This document shows positions 1-5,820 of a stretch of DNA of 5,954 nt, piece by piece; the first letter of the stretch is position 1; each line of letters starts with the position of its first letter. The stretch is from contig DOHN01000183.1 of the NCBI GenBank assembly GCA_003535195.1, positions 784 to 6,737 on the forward strand, read 5' to 3'. Origin of the DNA: Ruminiclostridium sp. (GTDB taxonomy: Bacteria; Bacillota; Clostridia; DSM-8532). Position numbers and translations under genes: made by a program. The notes beneath the pieces were generated by a model. It saw only the letters and a program-made list of their open reading frames with translations. It ran no database searches and had not been told where the DNA came from.

Positions 1-739
1 TGTCCAGCGCCGCTTCGATACGCTTGGAAATATCCCCGATCTCATCCTTCGTATAGACAATCTCTCTTGCGGGGTAAACATCAAGTACCGGGCAGGGATC
101 TACGGAACGCTGGCTGTCCGGGGAAAACCAGCGCATGGAATCAATTTCAATATCAAAAAATTCTATTCGGCAGGGCATTTCGCTGTTGACAGGGTACAGG
201 TCAAGGATGCCTCCACGCCGGGCATACTGCCCCCTCCCTTCCACCTTCTCCACTCTCTCGTAGCCCATTTCCAGAAGCTTCTGCTCCAGGTCAAGGTTTT
301 CAAAGGTATCTCCGGGCTTCAATGTAATCAAGTGCCTCTTAAAATCTTCGGGAGGCATAAGAAACTGCATTAGCGCTTCGCCCGATGTCACAATGAATTG
401 ATAGTCATTCTCGCGTATCCTGACCAGGGAGGCGATTCTTTCATAAGTCCGTTCAAAGCTGCGGGCGTCCACATCATAGAGCATAATTTCCCGGTTCGGA
501 AGGTATACAACTTTGTCGCCCGTAAGGTAAGATAAATCGGCATAAGCTTGTCTGGCCTGCATCTCATTCCAGGCCACATAAAGCCCTCTCATATTGCTGA
601 ACTCGGAGAGCAGATAGGCAAGATGTCTTTTCTGGGCGTCGGAAACACCGTATATAAAAGTCTCAGTGCCTGTTTTGGCTAGGTGGACAAGACGATTTAT
701 ATTCTCGGATTCTTTAAAAACAACGTTAAGATTTTTCAT
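1..739 (-). CDS. mfd: Transcription-repair coupling factor Mfd, N-terminal part (partial)
   Basis: The minus strand reads openly from an ATG at 739 to the window edge, giving the first 246 residues of a protein that is usually about 1,150 long. Mfd is a DNA translocase that removes RNA polymerase stalled at lesions and recruits UvrA. The visible part is the UvrB-homology module, which in known Mfd proteins binds UvrA. Its signature is RRGGILDLYP at residues 174-183, followed by the IEFFD stretch (192-196) and the DSQRS segment (208-212). The RecG-like ATPase motor and the RNA polymerase-binding domain lie outside the window. The start is supported by GAGG five bases upstream, a slightly short spacing, and by an N-terminus like those of other Mfd proteins. 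It lies 107 bases downstream of uvrC on the same strand. No frameshift is seen. Family assignment is firm; completeness beyond the edge cannot be judged. Confidence 0.95.
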   Translation of the reverse strand, partial: MKNLNVVFKESENINRLVHLAKTGTETFIYGVSDAQKRHLAYLLSEFSNMRGLYVAWNEMQARQAYADLSYLTGDKVVYLPNREIMLYDVDARSFERTYERIASLVRIRENDYQFIVTSGEALMQFLMPPEDFKRHLITLKPGDTFENLDLEQKLLEMGYERVEKVEGRGQYARRGGILDLYPVNSEMPCRIEFFDIEIDSMRWFSPDSQRSVDPCPVLDVYPAREIVYTKDEIGDISKRIEAALD

Positions 740-807
740 TATAACCTCAAAAAATAATCTGTGTATATTATGGCCCTTTTATATAAAATTCCATAAGGAT
801 AATAGAT
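740..807 (-). promoter_or_regulatory. Upstream region of mfd with ribosome binding site and weak candidate promoter
   Basis: This AT-rich stretch lies between the uvrC terminator candidate and the mfd start. On the minus strand, GAGG at 745-748 serves as the ribosome binding site. CATAAT at 767-772 is a possible -10 box, but the best -35 match 18 bases upstream (TTATGG) is poor. A separate mfd promoter is therefore plausible but weakly supported; transcription could also come from uvrC readthrough. Confidence 0.3.
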
Positions 808-843
808 AAAAACCGGTAGGCCGGGCCTGGGCCGGAGTCGGCC
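808..843 (-). terminator. Candidate terminator after uvrC (imperfect GC-rich hairpin plus T-run)
   Basis: Four bases past the uvrC stop, the minus strand has a strongly GC-rich block with several competing short inverted repeats, followed by TTTTT (complement of 808-812). One pairing is GGCCG with CGGCC around a four-base loop (830-843). Another joins CCGG to CCGG and AGGC to GCCT nearer the T-run, with an internal loop. The stem is not a clean one, so termination may be partial. The contrast with the AT-rich flanks supports a structural role. Confidence 0.5.
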
Positions 844-846
844 ATA

Positions 847-2685
847 TCAAGGCTCACTCTTACTGAGCCCGGCTTTAATGGTTTCGGCAAGCTTGGGGCC
901 AATGCCCTCAACCCGGGCGATTTCGTCCACATCAGCCTCTCTTATTTTTTTCACTGAACCGAAAGCTTTCAGAAGACTTTTCTTCCGGGCCAGACCCACA
1001 CCGTGAATATCATCCAGTTCAGACTTTATGATGCGCTTTTTCCGCAGGTTTTTATTGTATTGAAGCGCATAGCGGTGGGCTTCATTCTGGACCGATGCGA
1101 TAAAGCGGAGAATATCCCTGTCTTTATTGAGATCTATGCCGGCGACGCCATTGACAAGCCTATGGGATCTGTGCCGGTCATCCTTGGCCATGCCCCAAAC
1201 AGGAACATTGATTCCAAGATCATTTAAAACCTCTTTGGCAACATTGACATGCTGGGCTCCGCCATCTACTAAGATCAGGTCCGGAAGAGCCGAAAAAGCC
1301 TCGTCTGCCGAGCCTGAAAGATAGCGGTTAAACCTTCTCAAAAGTGTCTCCTGCATGCTGCCATAGTCATTCTGCTCGGTTATGATTTTCATTTTAAAGC
1401 GGCGGTAGTTTTTAGTATCCGCCTTTCCTTCATAAAAAACGACCATGGACGAAACGATCTCGGTGCTGCCCGTGTTGGAGATATCATAGGCTTCAATGGT
1501 CCGGGGCAGATGTTCAAGGCGCAGCGCCTCCTGAAGCTTTTTCAGTACCTCCATGGATTTTGCCTGGGCCGAAAGGACGCTCAGCTTATACAGCTCCAGC
1601 TCCTCTCTCGCATTTTGCTCTGCCATATCCACCAGCTCGGCCTTAGTGCCTCTTTGCGGAACGATCAGGGTAACTTTGCCCCCGCGCTTCTGGGATAAAA
1701 TTTCTGTCAGCGCCTCGGGTGATTCGGGCTCGACCTGAAGGGCTATTTCCTTGGGTACCTCGGGATACTGCTCGTAGTATTGTACGATAAAGGACTCCAT
1801 GGTCTCACCGGCCGGAGCCGCGCCCATGCCTTCTAGTACATAAGCCCGTTTTCCGATGAGCCGGCCGCCCCGGATGGAAAGTACACTGGCCGCATAATTC
1901 CAATCATCTGAATAGAGGGCGACGACATCCCGTTCATCAAATTTGGTGGAAGATACGGCCTGTTTTTTATAAATCTCGGTAATGCTTTTAAGTCTGTCCC
2001 GAATAACGGCGGCCCTCTCAAATTTCAGTTCTTCCGACAGCCGCTCCATTTCAGTCTCCAACTTTTTAATCACATCCTCATGCCTGCCGTCAAGGAAAGC
2101 GATGGCATTTTTAACCAAATCCTCGTATTCCTCCCGGGTGATATTGCCGGAGCAGGGTGCGGAGCATAATCCTATATGGTGGTACAGGCATGGCCTTTGT
2201 TTCTTTTCCGGAGCAATCTGCCGGCGGCAGGTCCGGATGGGGAAAAGCTTTCTTAAAAGCTCTATTGAATCCTTTACCGCCGACATTTTAACAAAGGTGC
2301 CAAAATACTTAGCCCCATCTTTTTCCACTCTTCTTGTGATTTCAACCCGTGGAAAATCATCCTGCACCGTAATGCGGATATGGGGATAAGTTTTATCATC
2401 CTTCAATAAAATATTATATTTCGGCTTATGGCGCTTAATAAGCGTATTCTCCAATATAAGCGCCTCTTCCTCGGTATGTGTGACAATATATTCAAGGGAC
2501 TCAATATTGGACACCAGCATGGCGGTTTTCGAATAAGGGTCCTTTTGATGCTGAAAATATGACTTCACGCGGTTTTTTAATATTTTTGCCTTGCCCACGT
2601 AAATAACTGTATGATCACTGTCTCTCATAATATAAACACCCGGCGAGTCGGGAAGATTTTTCAGGGTTTCTTCAATTGATGCCAA
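847..2685 (-). CDS. uvrC: Excinuclease ABC subunit C (UvrC)
   Basis: The protein is 612 residues from a TTG start at 2685, normal for UvrC. In nucleotide excision repair it binds UvrB at a damaged site and cuts the strand on both sides of the lesion. The N-terminal GIY-YIG nuclease (3' cut) shows GVY at 16-18, YVG at 29-31, Arg39 and a likely catalytic Glu79. Cys153, Cys166, Cys174 and Cys178 match the spacing of the four cysteines that hold an iron-sulfur cluster in E. coli UvrC. A UVR domain for UvrB contact lies at about 195-235. The RNase H-like nuclease (5' cut) shows Asp401 in YDISN, Asp474 in VDGG and His537. Tandem helix-hairpin-helix motifs at about 555-607 include HGVG and EGIG. In-frame starts exist upstream (ATG at 2709, TTG at 2721), but AAGGAGG eight bases before the 2685 TTG decides the start. 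All domains look intact. It is followed by mfd, a partner in the same pathway. Confidence 0.97.
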   Translation of the reverse strand: MASIEETLKNLPDSPGVYIMRDSDHTVIYVGKAKILKNRVKSYFQHQKDPYSKTAMLVSNIESLEYIVTHTEEEALILENTLIKRHKPKYNILLKDDKTYPHIRITVQDDFPRVEITRRVEKDGAKYFGTFVKMSAVKDSIELLRKLFPIRTCRRQIAPEKKQRPCLYHHIGLCSAPCSGNITREEYEDLVKNAIAFLDGRHEDVIKKLETEMERLSEELKFERAAVIRDRLKSITEIYKKQAVSSTKFDERDVVALYSDDWNYAASVLSIRGGRLIGKRAYVLEGMGAAPAGETMESFIVQYYEQYPEVPKEIALQVEPESPEALTEILSQKRGGKVTLIVPQRGTKAELVDMAEQNAREELELYKLSVLSAQAKSMEVLKKLQEALRLEHLPRTIEAYDISNTGSTEIVSSMVVFYEGKADTKNYRRFKMKIITEQNDYGSMQETLLRRFNRYLSGSADEAFSALPDLILVDGGAQHVNVAKEVLNDLGINVPVWGMAKDDRHRSHRLVNGVAGIDLNKDRDILRFIASVQNEAHRYALQYNKNLRKKRIIKSELDDIHGVGLARKKSLLKAFGSVKKIREADVDEIARVEGIGPKLAETIKAGLSKSEP

Positions 2686-2693
2686 TATTATCG

Positions 2694-2700
2694 CCTCCTT
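2694..2700 (-). promoter_or_regulatory. Ribosome binding site that fixes the TTG start of uvrC
   Basis: The minus strand reads AAGGAGG here, a near-perfect Shine-Dalgarno sequence eight bases before the TTG at 2683-2685. The upstream ATG (2707-2709) and TTG (2719-2721) would put this site inside the coding region and have no comparable site of their own, so they are unlikely starts. Confidence 0.85.
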
Positions 2701-2726
2701 TTGATCCATATAACAGCTCAAATCTG

Positions 2727-2756
2727 CAACAAAAATGCCGGCTTCTTAGCCGGCAT
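2727..2756 (-). terminator. Rho-independent terminator of the HPr-like gene
   Basis: The arms ATGCCGGCT (2735-2743) and AGCCGGCAT (2748-2756) form a perfect 9-base-pair stem with a four-base loop. On the minus strand the stem is followed by TTTTTGTTG. It begins 17 bases after the stop of the HPr-like gene and ends just before the uvrC ribosome binding site. The plus-strand side has no T-run, so it acts for leftward transcription only. uvrC must therefore depend on readthrough or on its own promoter; only a poor candidate (TTTTTG, 17 bases, TATATG) is visible. Confidence 0.9.
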
Positions 2757-2773
2757 CCAAAATCAAACAATAA

Positions 2774-3037
2774 TTATTCCGTCATACCACTATTAGCAAA
2801 CGCTTCAAGCTCATTTAAAGCAGTGGCCTCGTCTCTGCCGTCGGTGATAATGGTAATTTTATCACCCGGGCTTATACCCAGAGATAAAAGCCCTAAGAGA
2901 CTCTTTGCATTTGCTTTTCGTTCACCCTTCTGAATCCAGATATTGGATTCGTAGCTCGATGCCTTTTGGATCAGTCTGGCGGCCATCTTTGATTCCAGAC
3001 CAGTTTTACTCAATATCGTAACTTCCTTAGCGATCAT
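2774..3037 (-). CDS. HPr-family protein lacking the catalytic histidine (Crh-like)
   Basis: This 87-residue protein has the size and pattern of HPr, the small PTS phosphocarrier. The family frame is clear: KEVTILSKTGL at 4-14, NAKSLLGLLSLG at 43-54 and GDKITI at 58-63. In HPr the motif GLHARPA carries His15, which accepts phosphate from enzyme I. Here residues 13-19 read GLESKMA, so His15 is Glu, Arg17 is Lys and Pro18 is Met, and phosphotransfer through His15 is not possible. Ser46, the site of HPr kinase in Firmicutes, is kept in its usual context. This resembles B. subtilis Crh, which has Gln15 and keeps Ser46 and acts as a CcpA cofactor; a regulatory role here is inference. The ATG at 3037 has AGGAGG ten bases upstream; a TTG at 3064 in the same frame lies before that site and is rejected. 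The gene stands alone, with its own terminator and a candidate promoter. A separate true HPr is expected elsewhere in the genome. Confidence 0.9.
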   Translation of the reverse strand: MIAKEVTILSKTGLESKMAARLIQKASSYESNIWIQKGERKANAKSLLGLLSLGISPGDKITIITDGRDEATALNELEAFANSGMTE

Positions 3038-3056
3038 ATTGTATTTTCCTCCTGGC

Positions 3057-3070
3057 GTTACCAAGGTAAC
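3057..3070 (-). promoter_or_regulatory. Perfect inverted repeat in the leader of the HPr-like gene
   Basis: GTTACC and GGTAAC flank two bases, a perfect 6+6 inverted repeat. In the minus-strand transcript it can fold as GUUAC-CUUG-GUAAC, a five-pair stem closed by C-G around CUUG, a known stable tetraloop. It ends three bases before the AGGAGG ribosome binding site (3048-3053). It could be an RNA hairpin affecting translation or mRNA stability, or a DNA operator for a dimeric regulator. No T-run follows, so it is not a terminator. Confidence 0.5.
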
Positions 3071-3143
3071 TACTTAAATATTATGAATGCAATATGGCTT
3101 CCATGATTACATGAACGATGGATAATTATATTATACAGCACAG

Positions 3144-3171
3144 ATTATAAAAATAAAAGGGGTTTTGCCGA
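3144..3171 (-). promoter_or_regulatory. Candidate promoter of the HPr-like gene
   Basis: On the minus strand a perfect TATAAT (3144-3149) lies 16 bases from TCGGCA (3166-3171), which matches TTGACA at four of six positions. A second TATAAT-like run lies just downstream (about 3124-3136) and could be an alternative. Either gives a leader of roughly 85-105 bases before the ATG at 3037. The leader includes a small imperfect hairpin near 3094-3112 and the inverted repeat at 3057-3070. Confidence 0.4.
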
Positions 3172-3203
3172 TTAGTTGGTTTTCCCTGCTTTCTAGGACA
3201 AAA

Positions 3204-3268
3204 GTACTATTTTCCTATAGATAGATAAGCCCTAATGCCCATTTTGTTGCTAGTCTAAGTGTACTATT
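3204..3268 (+). repeat. Short direct repeat pair upstream of the DUF192 gene
   Basis: GTACTATT occurs at 3204-3211 and again at 3261-3268, 57 bases apart, each followed by a similar TAT-rich tail. Both lie in the 251-base divergent gap between the HPr-like gene and the DUF192 gene, where a rightward promoter is expected. No convincing -35/-10 pair was found for that promoter; TATAAG at 3272-3277 is the best lone -10-like string. Two copies of eight bases in AT-rich DNA may be chance. Confidence 0.25.
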
Positions 3269-3288
3269 CTGTATAAGGGTGATTTAGT

Positions 3289-3645
3289 ATGCTGCCTCAT
3301 GGCAGGTTCCGGTATTTAGCGCCATATGGAAAAGAAATACCAGTCAATACAGCTGGTTCTTTTAAGAGCAGATTTTTAGGTCTTATGGGTAGAAAAGAGG
3401 GCTATTACGGCCTGCTTATTTACCCCTGCAATTCCATACATACTTGCTTCATGCGCTTTACCATGGATGCCATCTACTTGGACAGTCAGGATACAGTTGT
3501 GGCCATCAAGCGTTTTATTAAGCCCTTTCGTTTTACCATGCCTGTCCATGGGGCAGTCAAAATACTGGAATTCCCCTCTTCTCTGAATGCATCGGCATTT
3601 TTATCGGAAGGAGCCCAAATAAACCTATATTATATCGATAATTAG
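3289..3645 (+). CDS. DUF192-family protein
   Basis: This 118-residue protein shows the DUF192 pattern in order: a SRFLGLMGR segment at 27-35, which in the family follows a short beta-rich start; NSIHTCFMRFTMDAIYLD at 48-65, matching the family's IHT-FMR-DxxxLD core; and KILEFP at 91-96 near the end. The length is typical. The biochemical role of the family is not settled, and I assign none. There is no clear signal peptide, so it is probably cytoplasmic, although many relatives are exported. The two cysteines are Cys47 and Cys53, close to the conserved core. The ATG is preceded by AAGGGTG with a seven-base gap, an acceptable ribosome binding site. It is the only plus-strand gene in the window: divergent from the HPr-like gene, convergent with rnfB, and ending before a shared terminator. 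Neighbours give no functional clue. Confidence 0.85.
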   Translation: MLPHGRFRYLAPYGKEIPVNTAGSFKSRFLGLMGRKEGYYGLLIYPCNSIHTCFMRFTMDAIYLDSQDTVVAIKRFIKPFRFTMPVHGAVKILEFPSSLNASAFLSEGAQINLYYIDN

Positions 3646-3660
3646 ATTCAAATACGAAAG

Positions 3661-3709
3661 AAAAAAACTCCTGGCTTAAAGTCTGTTAAGCCGGGAGCTT
3701 TGACTTTTT
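3661..3709. terminator. Bidirectional terminator between the DUF192 gene and rnfB
   Basis: The arms CTCCTGGCTTAA (3668-3679) and TTAAGCCGGGAG (3686-3697) form a 12-pair stem with one U-G wobble on the plus strand and a six-base loop. On the plus strand it is followed by a T-rich tail ending in TTTTT (3705-3709). On the minus strand it is followed by seven Ts (complement of 3661-3667), although there the wobble becomes a C-A mismatch. It sits between two converging genes, 15 bases after the DUF192 stop and about 20 after the rnfB stop, and probably serves both. Confidence 0.9.
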
Positions 3710-3728
3710 CATGATAATTGCTTTCTTC

Positions 3729-4532
3729 CTATGCAAATCGCTTTACAATGGTATTGGCAATACATTTCTGCGGGCAAACCTTTTCACATTCACCACAGTT
3801 GATGCATTTTTCAGCATCGATGACGGCCAGATTGTTATTCATGGCAATGGCGGCATTTGGACATGCCTTTACACATTTCTGACAGCCAATACATCCCACT
3901 GTACAATTCTTTCTGGTGAGGGCTCCCTTATCATGGCTGGAGCATTTGACAGTAAATCCCGACATAACAGGAATCAGCTTAATAATATTCTTGGGGCATT
4001 CAGCCACACATTTTCCGCATCCGGTACAATTTTCAGGAATTACTCTTGCCAGGCCATTCTCTACCACGATGGCGTCAAACATGCACACTTTTTTGCAGCT
4101 TCCAAGGCCGATACAGCCAAAGTTGCATGCATTCATACCGCCGGACAGAAGATTTGCCGCGTGGCAATCGTCGATGCCATTATATTCATACTTGGCCGCT
4201 GTATTTTCACAGGTCCCCTGGCACAGGACACGGGCTTCTTTGACATCAATGGAACCTTCGTCCACGCCCATATAATCGGATATGGCATTGGCGGCGGCCA
4301 CCCCGCCCACAGGGCAGCGGCTGGCCGGAGCACCTTCATTGACGATGGCTTCCGCCAAGCCGTCACAGCCCGAGTACCCGCAGGCGCCGCAATTGGCTCC
4401 GGGCAGCATTTCTCTGACCGCTGCTATGCGTTCGTCCACTTTTACCTCAAAGACTTTGGAGGCATAGGAAAGACCCAATCCGAAAGCCAGGCCTAATCCC
4501 GCTATAACTAAAATTGGAATTAAAATATCCAT
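3729..4532 (-). CDS. rnfB: Rnf complex subunit RnfB, multi iron-sulfur ferredoxin-type protein
   Basis: RnfB is 267 residues and serves as the entry point for electrons from reduced ferredoxin in the Rnf complex, on the cytoplasmic side of the membrane. A single hydrophobic anchor spans about residues 3-22. Next comes the Fe-S domain shared with RnfB homologues, with Cys48, Cys51, Cys56 and Cys73 in the CGACGYSGC context. A middle region carries Cys104, 108, 123, 136, 140, 146 and 150. Three CxxCxxCxxxCP ferredoxin motifs follow, starting at Cys169, Cys214 and Cys243. There are 26 cysteines in all, enough for about six clusters, as in clostridial RnfB. The ATG at 4532 has AAAGGGG eight bases upstream, overlapping the end of rnfA. 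The gene is last in the operon and is followed by the shared terminator. No truncation is seen. Confidence 0.97.
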   Translation of the reverse strand: MDILIPILVIAGLGLAFGLGLSYASKVFEVKVDERIAAVREMLPGANCGACGYSGCDGLAEAIVNEGAPASRCPVGGVAAANAISDYMGVDEGSIDVKEARVLCQGTCENTAAKYEYNGIDDCHAANLLSGGMNACNFGCIGLGSCKKVCMFDAIVVENGLARVIPENCTGCGKCVAECPKNIIKLIPVMSGFTVKCSSHDKGALTRKNCTVGCIGCQKCVKACPNAAIAMNNNLAVIDAEKCINCGECEKVCPQKCIANTIVKRFA

Positions 4533-4548
4533 TCGTCTTTCCCCTTTC

Positions 4549-5130
4549 CTATTTGATGATCAAACCTGCAAAGCCCATAAAAGTAACCGATACCAGCGAA
4601 GCCGCTATGAGCGTGATGGGCATCCCTTTAAATGCCTCAGGAATGTCACATGCCTCCATACGCTCTCTGATGCCTGAGAATAAAATCAACGCCATGGTAA
4701 AGCCCAGACCTGCCGCAAGACCGAATACCACAGACTGGATAAAGGTGTAATCACGTTCCACAAAAATAAGTGCCGAGCCCAGTACGGCGCAGTTTGTCGT
4801 AATCAGTGGAAGATATACGCCCAAGGCCTTATACAGCGCAGGCATCATCTTCTTGAGCACCGTCTCAACAAACTGTACCAGGGCGGCAATAACAAGTATA
4901 AATGCAATGGTTTGAAGATATTCCAGACCTCTCGGCTCTAACAGGTATTCATTAGTCAGCCATGTAACGGCCTGTGAAAGCACCAGTACAAATGTTACGG
5001 CGCCGCTCATGCCGAGGGCTGTGGAAGTTTTTTTAGAAACCCCCAGAAATGGGCATATCCCTAAAAATTTCGACAATACAAAGTTTTCTACAAACATTGC
5101 TCCAATCAGAATCGCAAACAGTTCTTTCAT
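4549..5130 (-). CDS. rnfA: Rnf complex membrane subunit RnfA
   Basis: RnfA is a 193-residue integral membrane protein, the usual length, with about six hydrophobic segments. With RnfE it forms the membrane core that passes electrons across the bilayer and helps couple them to Na+ or H+ movement. Cys26 in FLGICPFLGV and Cys114 in LITTNCAVLG are the conserved pair that, in related Rnf and Nqr complexes, hold an iron-sulfur cluster within the membrane together with the partner subunit. The ATG at 5130 overlaps the rnfE stop in ATGA, which suggests translational coupling. GGAGG lies nine bases upstream, inside the rnfE coding end. The gene ends in TAG 16 bases before rnfB. Confidence 0.97.
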   Translation of the reverse strand: MKELFAILIGAMFVENFVLSKFLGICPFLGVSKKTSTALGMSGAVTFVLVLSQAVTWLTNEYLLEPRGLEYLQTIAFILVIAALVQFVETVLKKMMPALYKALGVYLPLITTNCAVLGSALIFVERDYTFIQSVVFGLAAGLGFTMALILFSGIRERMEACDIPEAFKGMPITLIAASLVSVTFMGFAGLIIK

Positions 5131-5819
5131 GATGCCTCACCTCCATGCATTGCCTTACTGCATCCGGGGCAGCCTCCGTTGCAGCCGGATTCGCTTTCCT
5201 TGGCTGTCTTAGACTTCTTTTCACTAAACAGCTTATTAAACAGGGCAATCAATAAACCCATGATCATAAAACCGCCGGGAGGCAGAATAAAAAATGTCGC
5301 CGGTTCGAATAAATTCACTGTTACCGGAATGCCCATCCAGGTACCCGATCCGAGGATCTCCCGGACAGACCCGATAATGGTAATGGCAATGGTAAAGCCC
5401 GTACCCATTCCAAGGCCGTCTATAAACGAATCCACAGGCGGGTTTTTCTGGGCAAACATCTCGGCGCGGGCAAAGATGATGCAGTTTACAACGATCAGGG
5501 GAATATAAATGCCAAGCTGTTTATTGAGCTCGGGCAGAAAAGCCGCAAGCAGCAACTGGACAATGGTTGTAAATCCCGCGATAACAGTAATGAAAACCGG
5601 TATTCTTACCTTGTCGGGTGTAATCTTTCTGATGAGAGAGATTACAATATTGGATCCTACAAGCACAAAGGTCGCCGCGGCACCCATGCCCACACCGTTC
5701 TTTGCCAGGGTTGTAATGGCCAGTGACGGACAATTGCCTAAAAGAAGCCTGAAGGTAGGATTCTCTTTAATGATACCGTTTAGGAATATAGAAAGTTTTG
5801 AATTCTTCTTTTCAGCCAT
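5127..5819 (-). CDS. rnfE: Rnf complex membrane subunit RnfE with a cysteine-rich C-terminal tail
   Basis: RnfE is a 230-residue membrane protein paired with RnfA in the Rnf core. Family marks are ENPTFRLLLGNCPSLA at about 19-34, with Cys30, and IPLIVVNCIIFARAE at about 105-119, with Cys112. These are the two cysteines expected to hold the intramembrane iron-sulfur cluster with RnfA. The segments DGLGMGTGF and GSVREILGSGTWMG are also typical. After the last membrane helix comes a Lys/Ser/Glu-rich stretch and then Cys213, Cys217 and Cys220 in a CxxxCxxC pattern, beyond the usual transmembrane core. The start is the ATG at 5819, with AGGAGG eight bases upstream; extending to 5861 would place that site inside the gene and run into rnfG. 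It starts one base after the rnfG stop and overlaps rnfA by four bases. Confidence 0.96.
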   Translation of the reverse strand: MAEKKNSKLSIFLNGIIKENPTFRLLLGNCPSLAITTLAKNGVGMGAAATFVLVGSNIVISLIRKITPDKVRIPVFITVIAGFTTIVQLLLAAFLPELNKQLGIYIPLIVVNCIIFARAEMFAQKNPPVDSFIDGLGMGTGFTIAITIIGSVREILGSGTWMGIPVTVNLFEPATFFILPPGGFMIMGLLIALFNKLFSEKKSKTAKESESGCNGGCPGCSKAMHGGEAS

Positions 5820-5820
5820 A

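Noticed and set aside
388..579. A small minus-strand frame inside the mfd region
   Set aside because: It is out of frame with the clear Mfd reading frame that covers the same DNA and has no independent support.
1982..2389. A 135-codon open frame on the plus strand, antisense to uvrC
   Set aside because: It is opposite the well-supported uvrC coding region, lacks a ribosome binding site and has a serine-rich low-information translation typical of antisense frames.
2774..3037. Calling the HPr-family gene a normal ptsH
   Set aside because: The catalytic His15 is absent and the surrounding ARPA residues are changed, so it cannot act as the general PTS phosphocarrier by the known mechanism.
2774..3064. 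A longer form of the HPr-like protein starting at TTG 3064
   Set aside because: The extra nine residues would be coded across the AGGAGG site and part of the inverted repeat. The ATG at 3037 gives exact HPr numbering (position 15 and Ser46) and good spacing.
3038..3288. Riboswitch or small RNA gene in the divergent gap
   Set aside because: Only small hairpins and AT-rich DNA are visible; no conserved riboswitch core could be recognised.
3711..4496. A 261-codon open frame on the plus strand, antisense to rnfB
   Set aside because: It lies almost wholly opposite rnfB, which has unmistakable ferredoxin motifs. The plus-strand translation matches no family I recognise, and it starts inside the terminator region with no ribosome binding site. 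It is a shadow frame.
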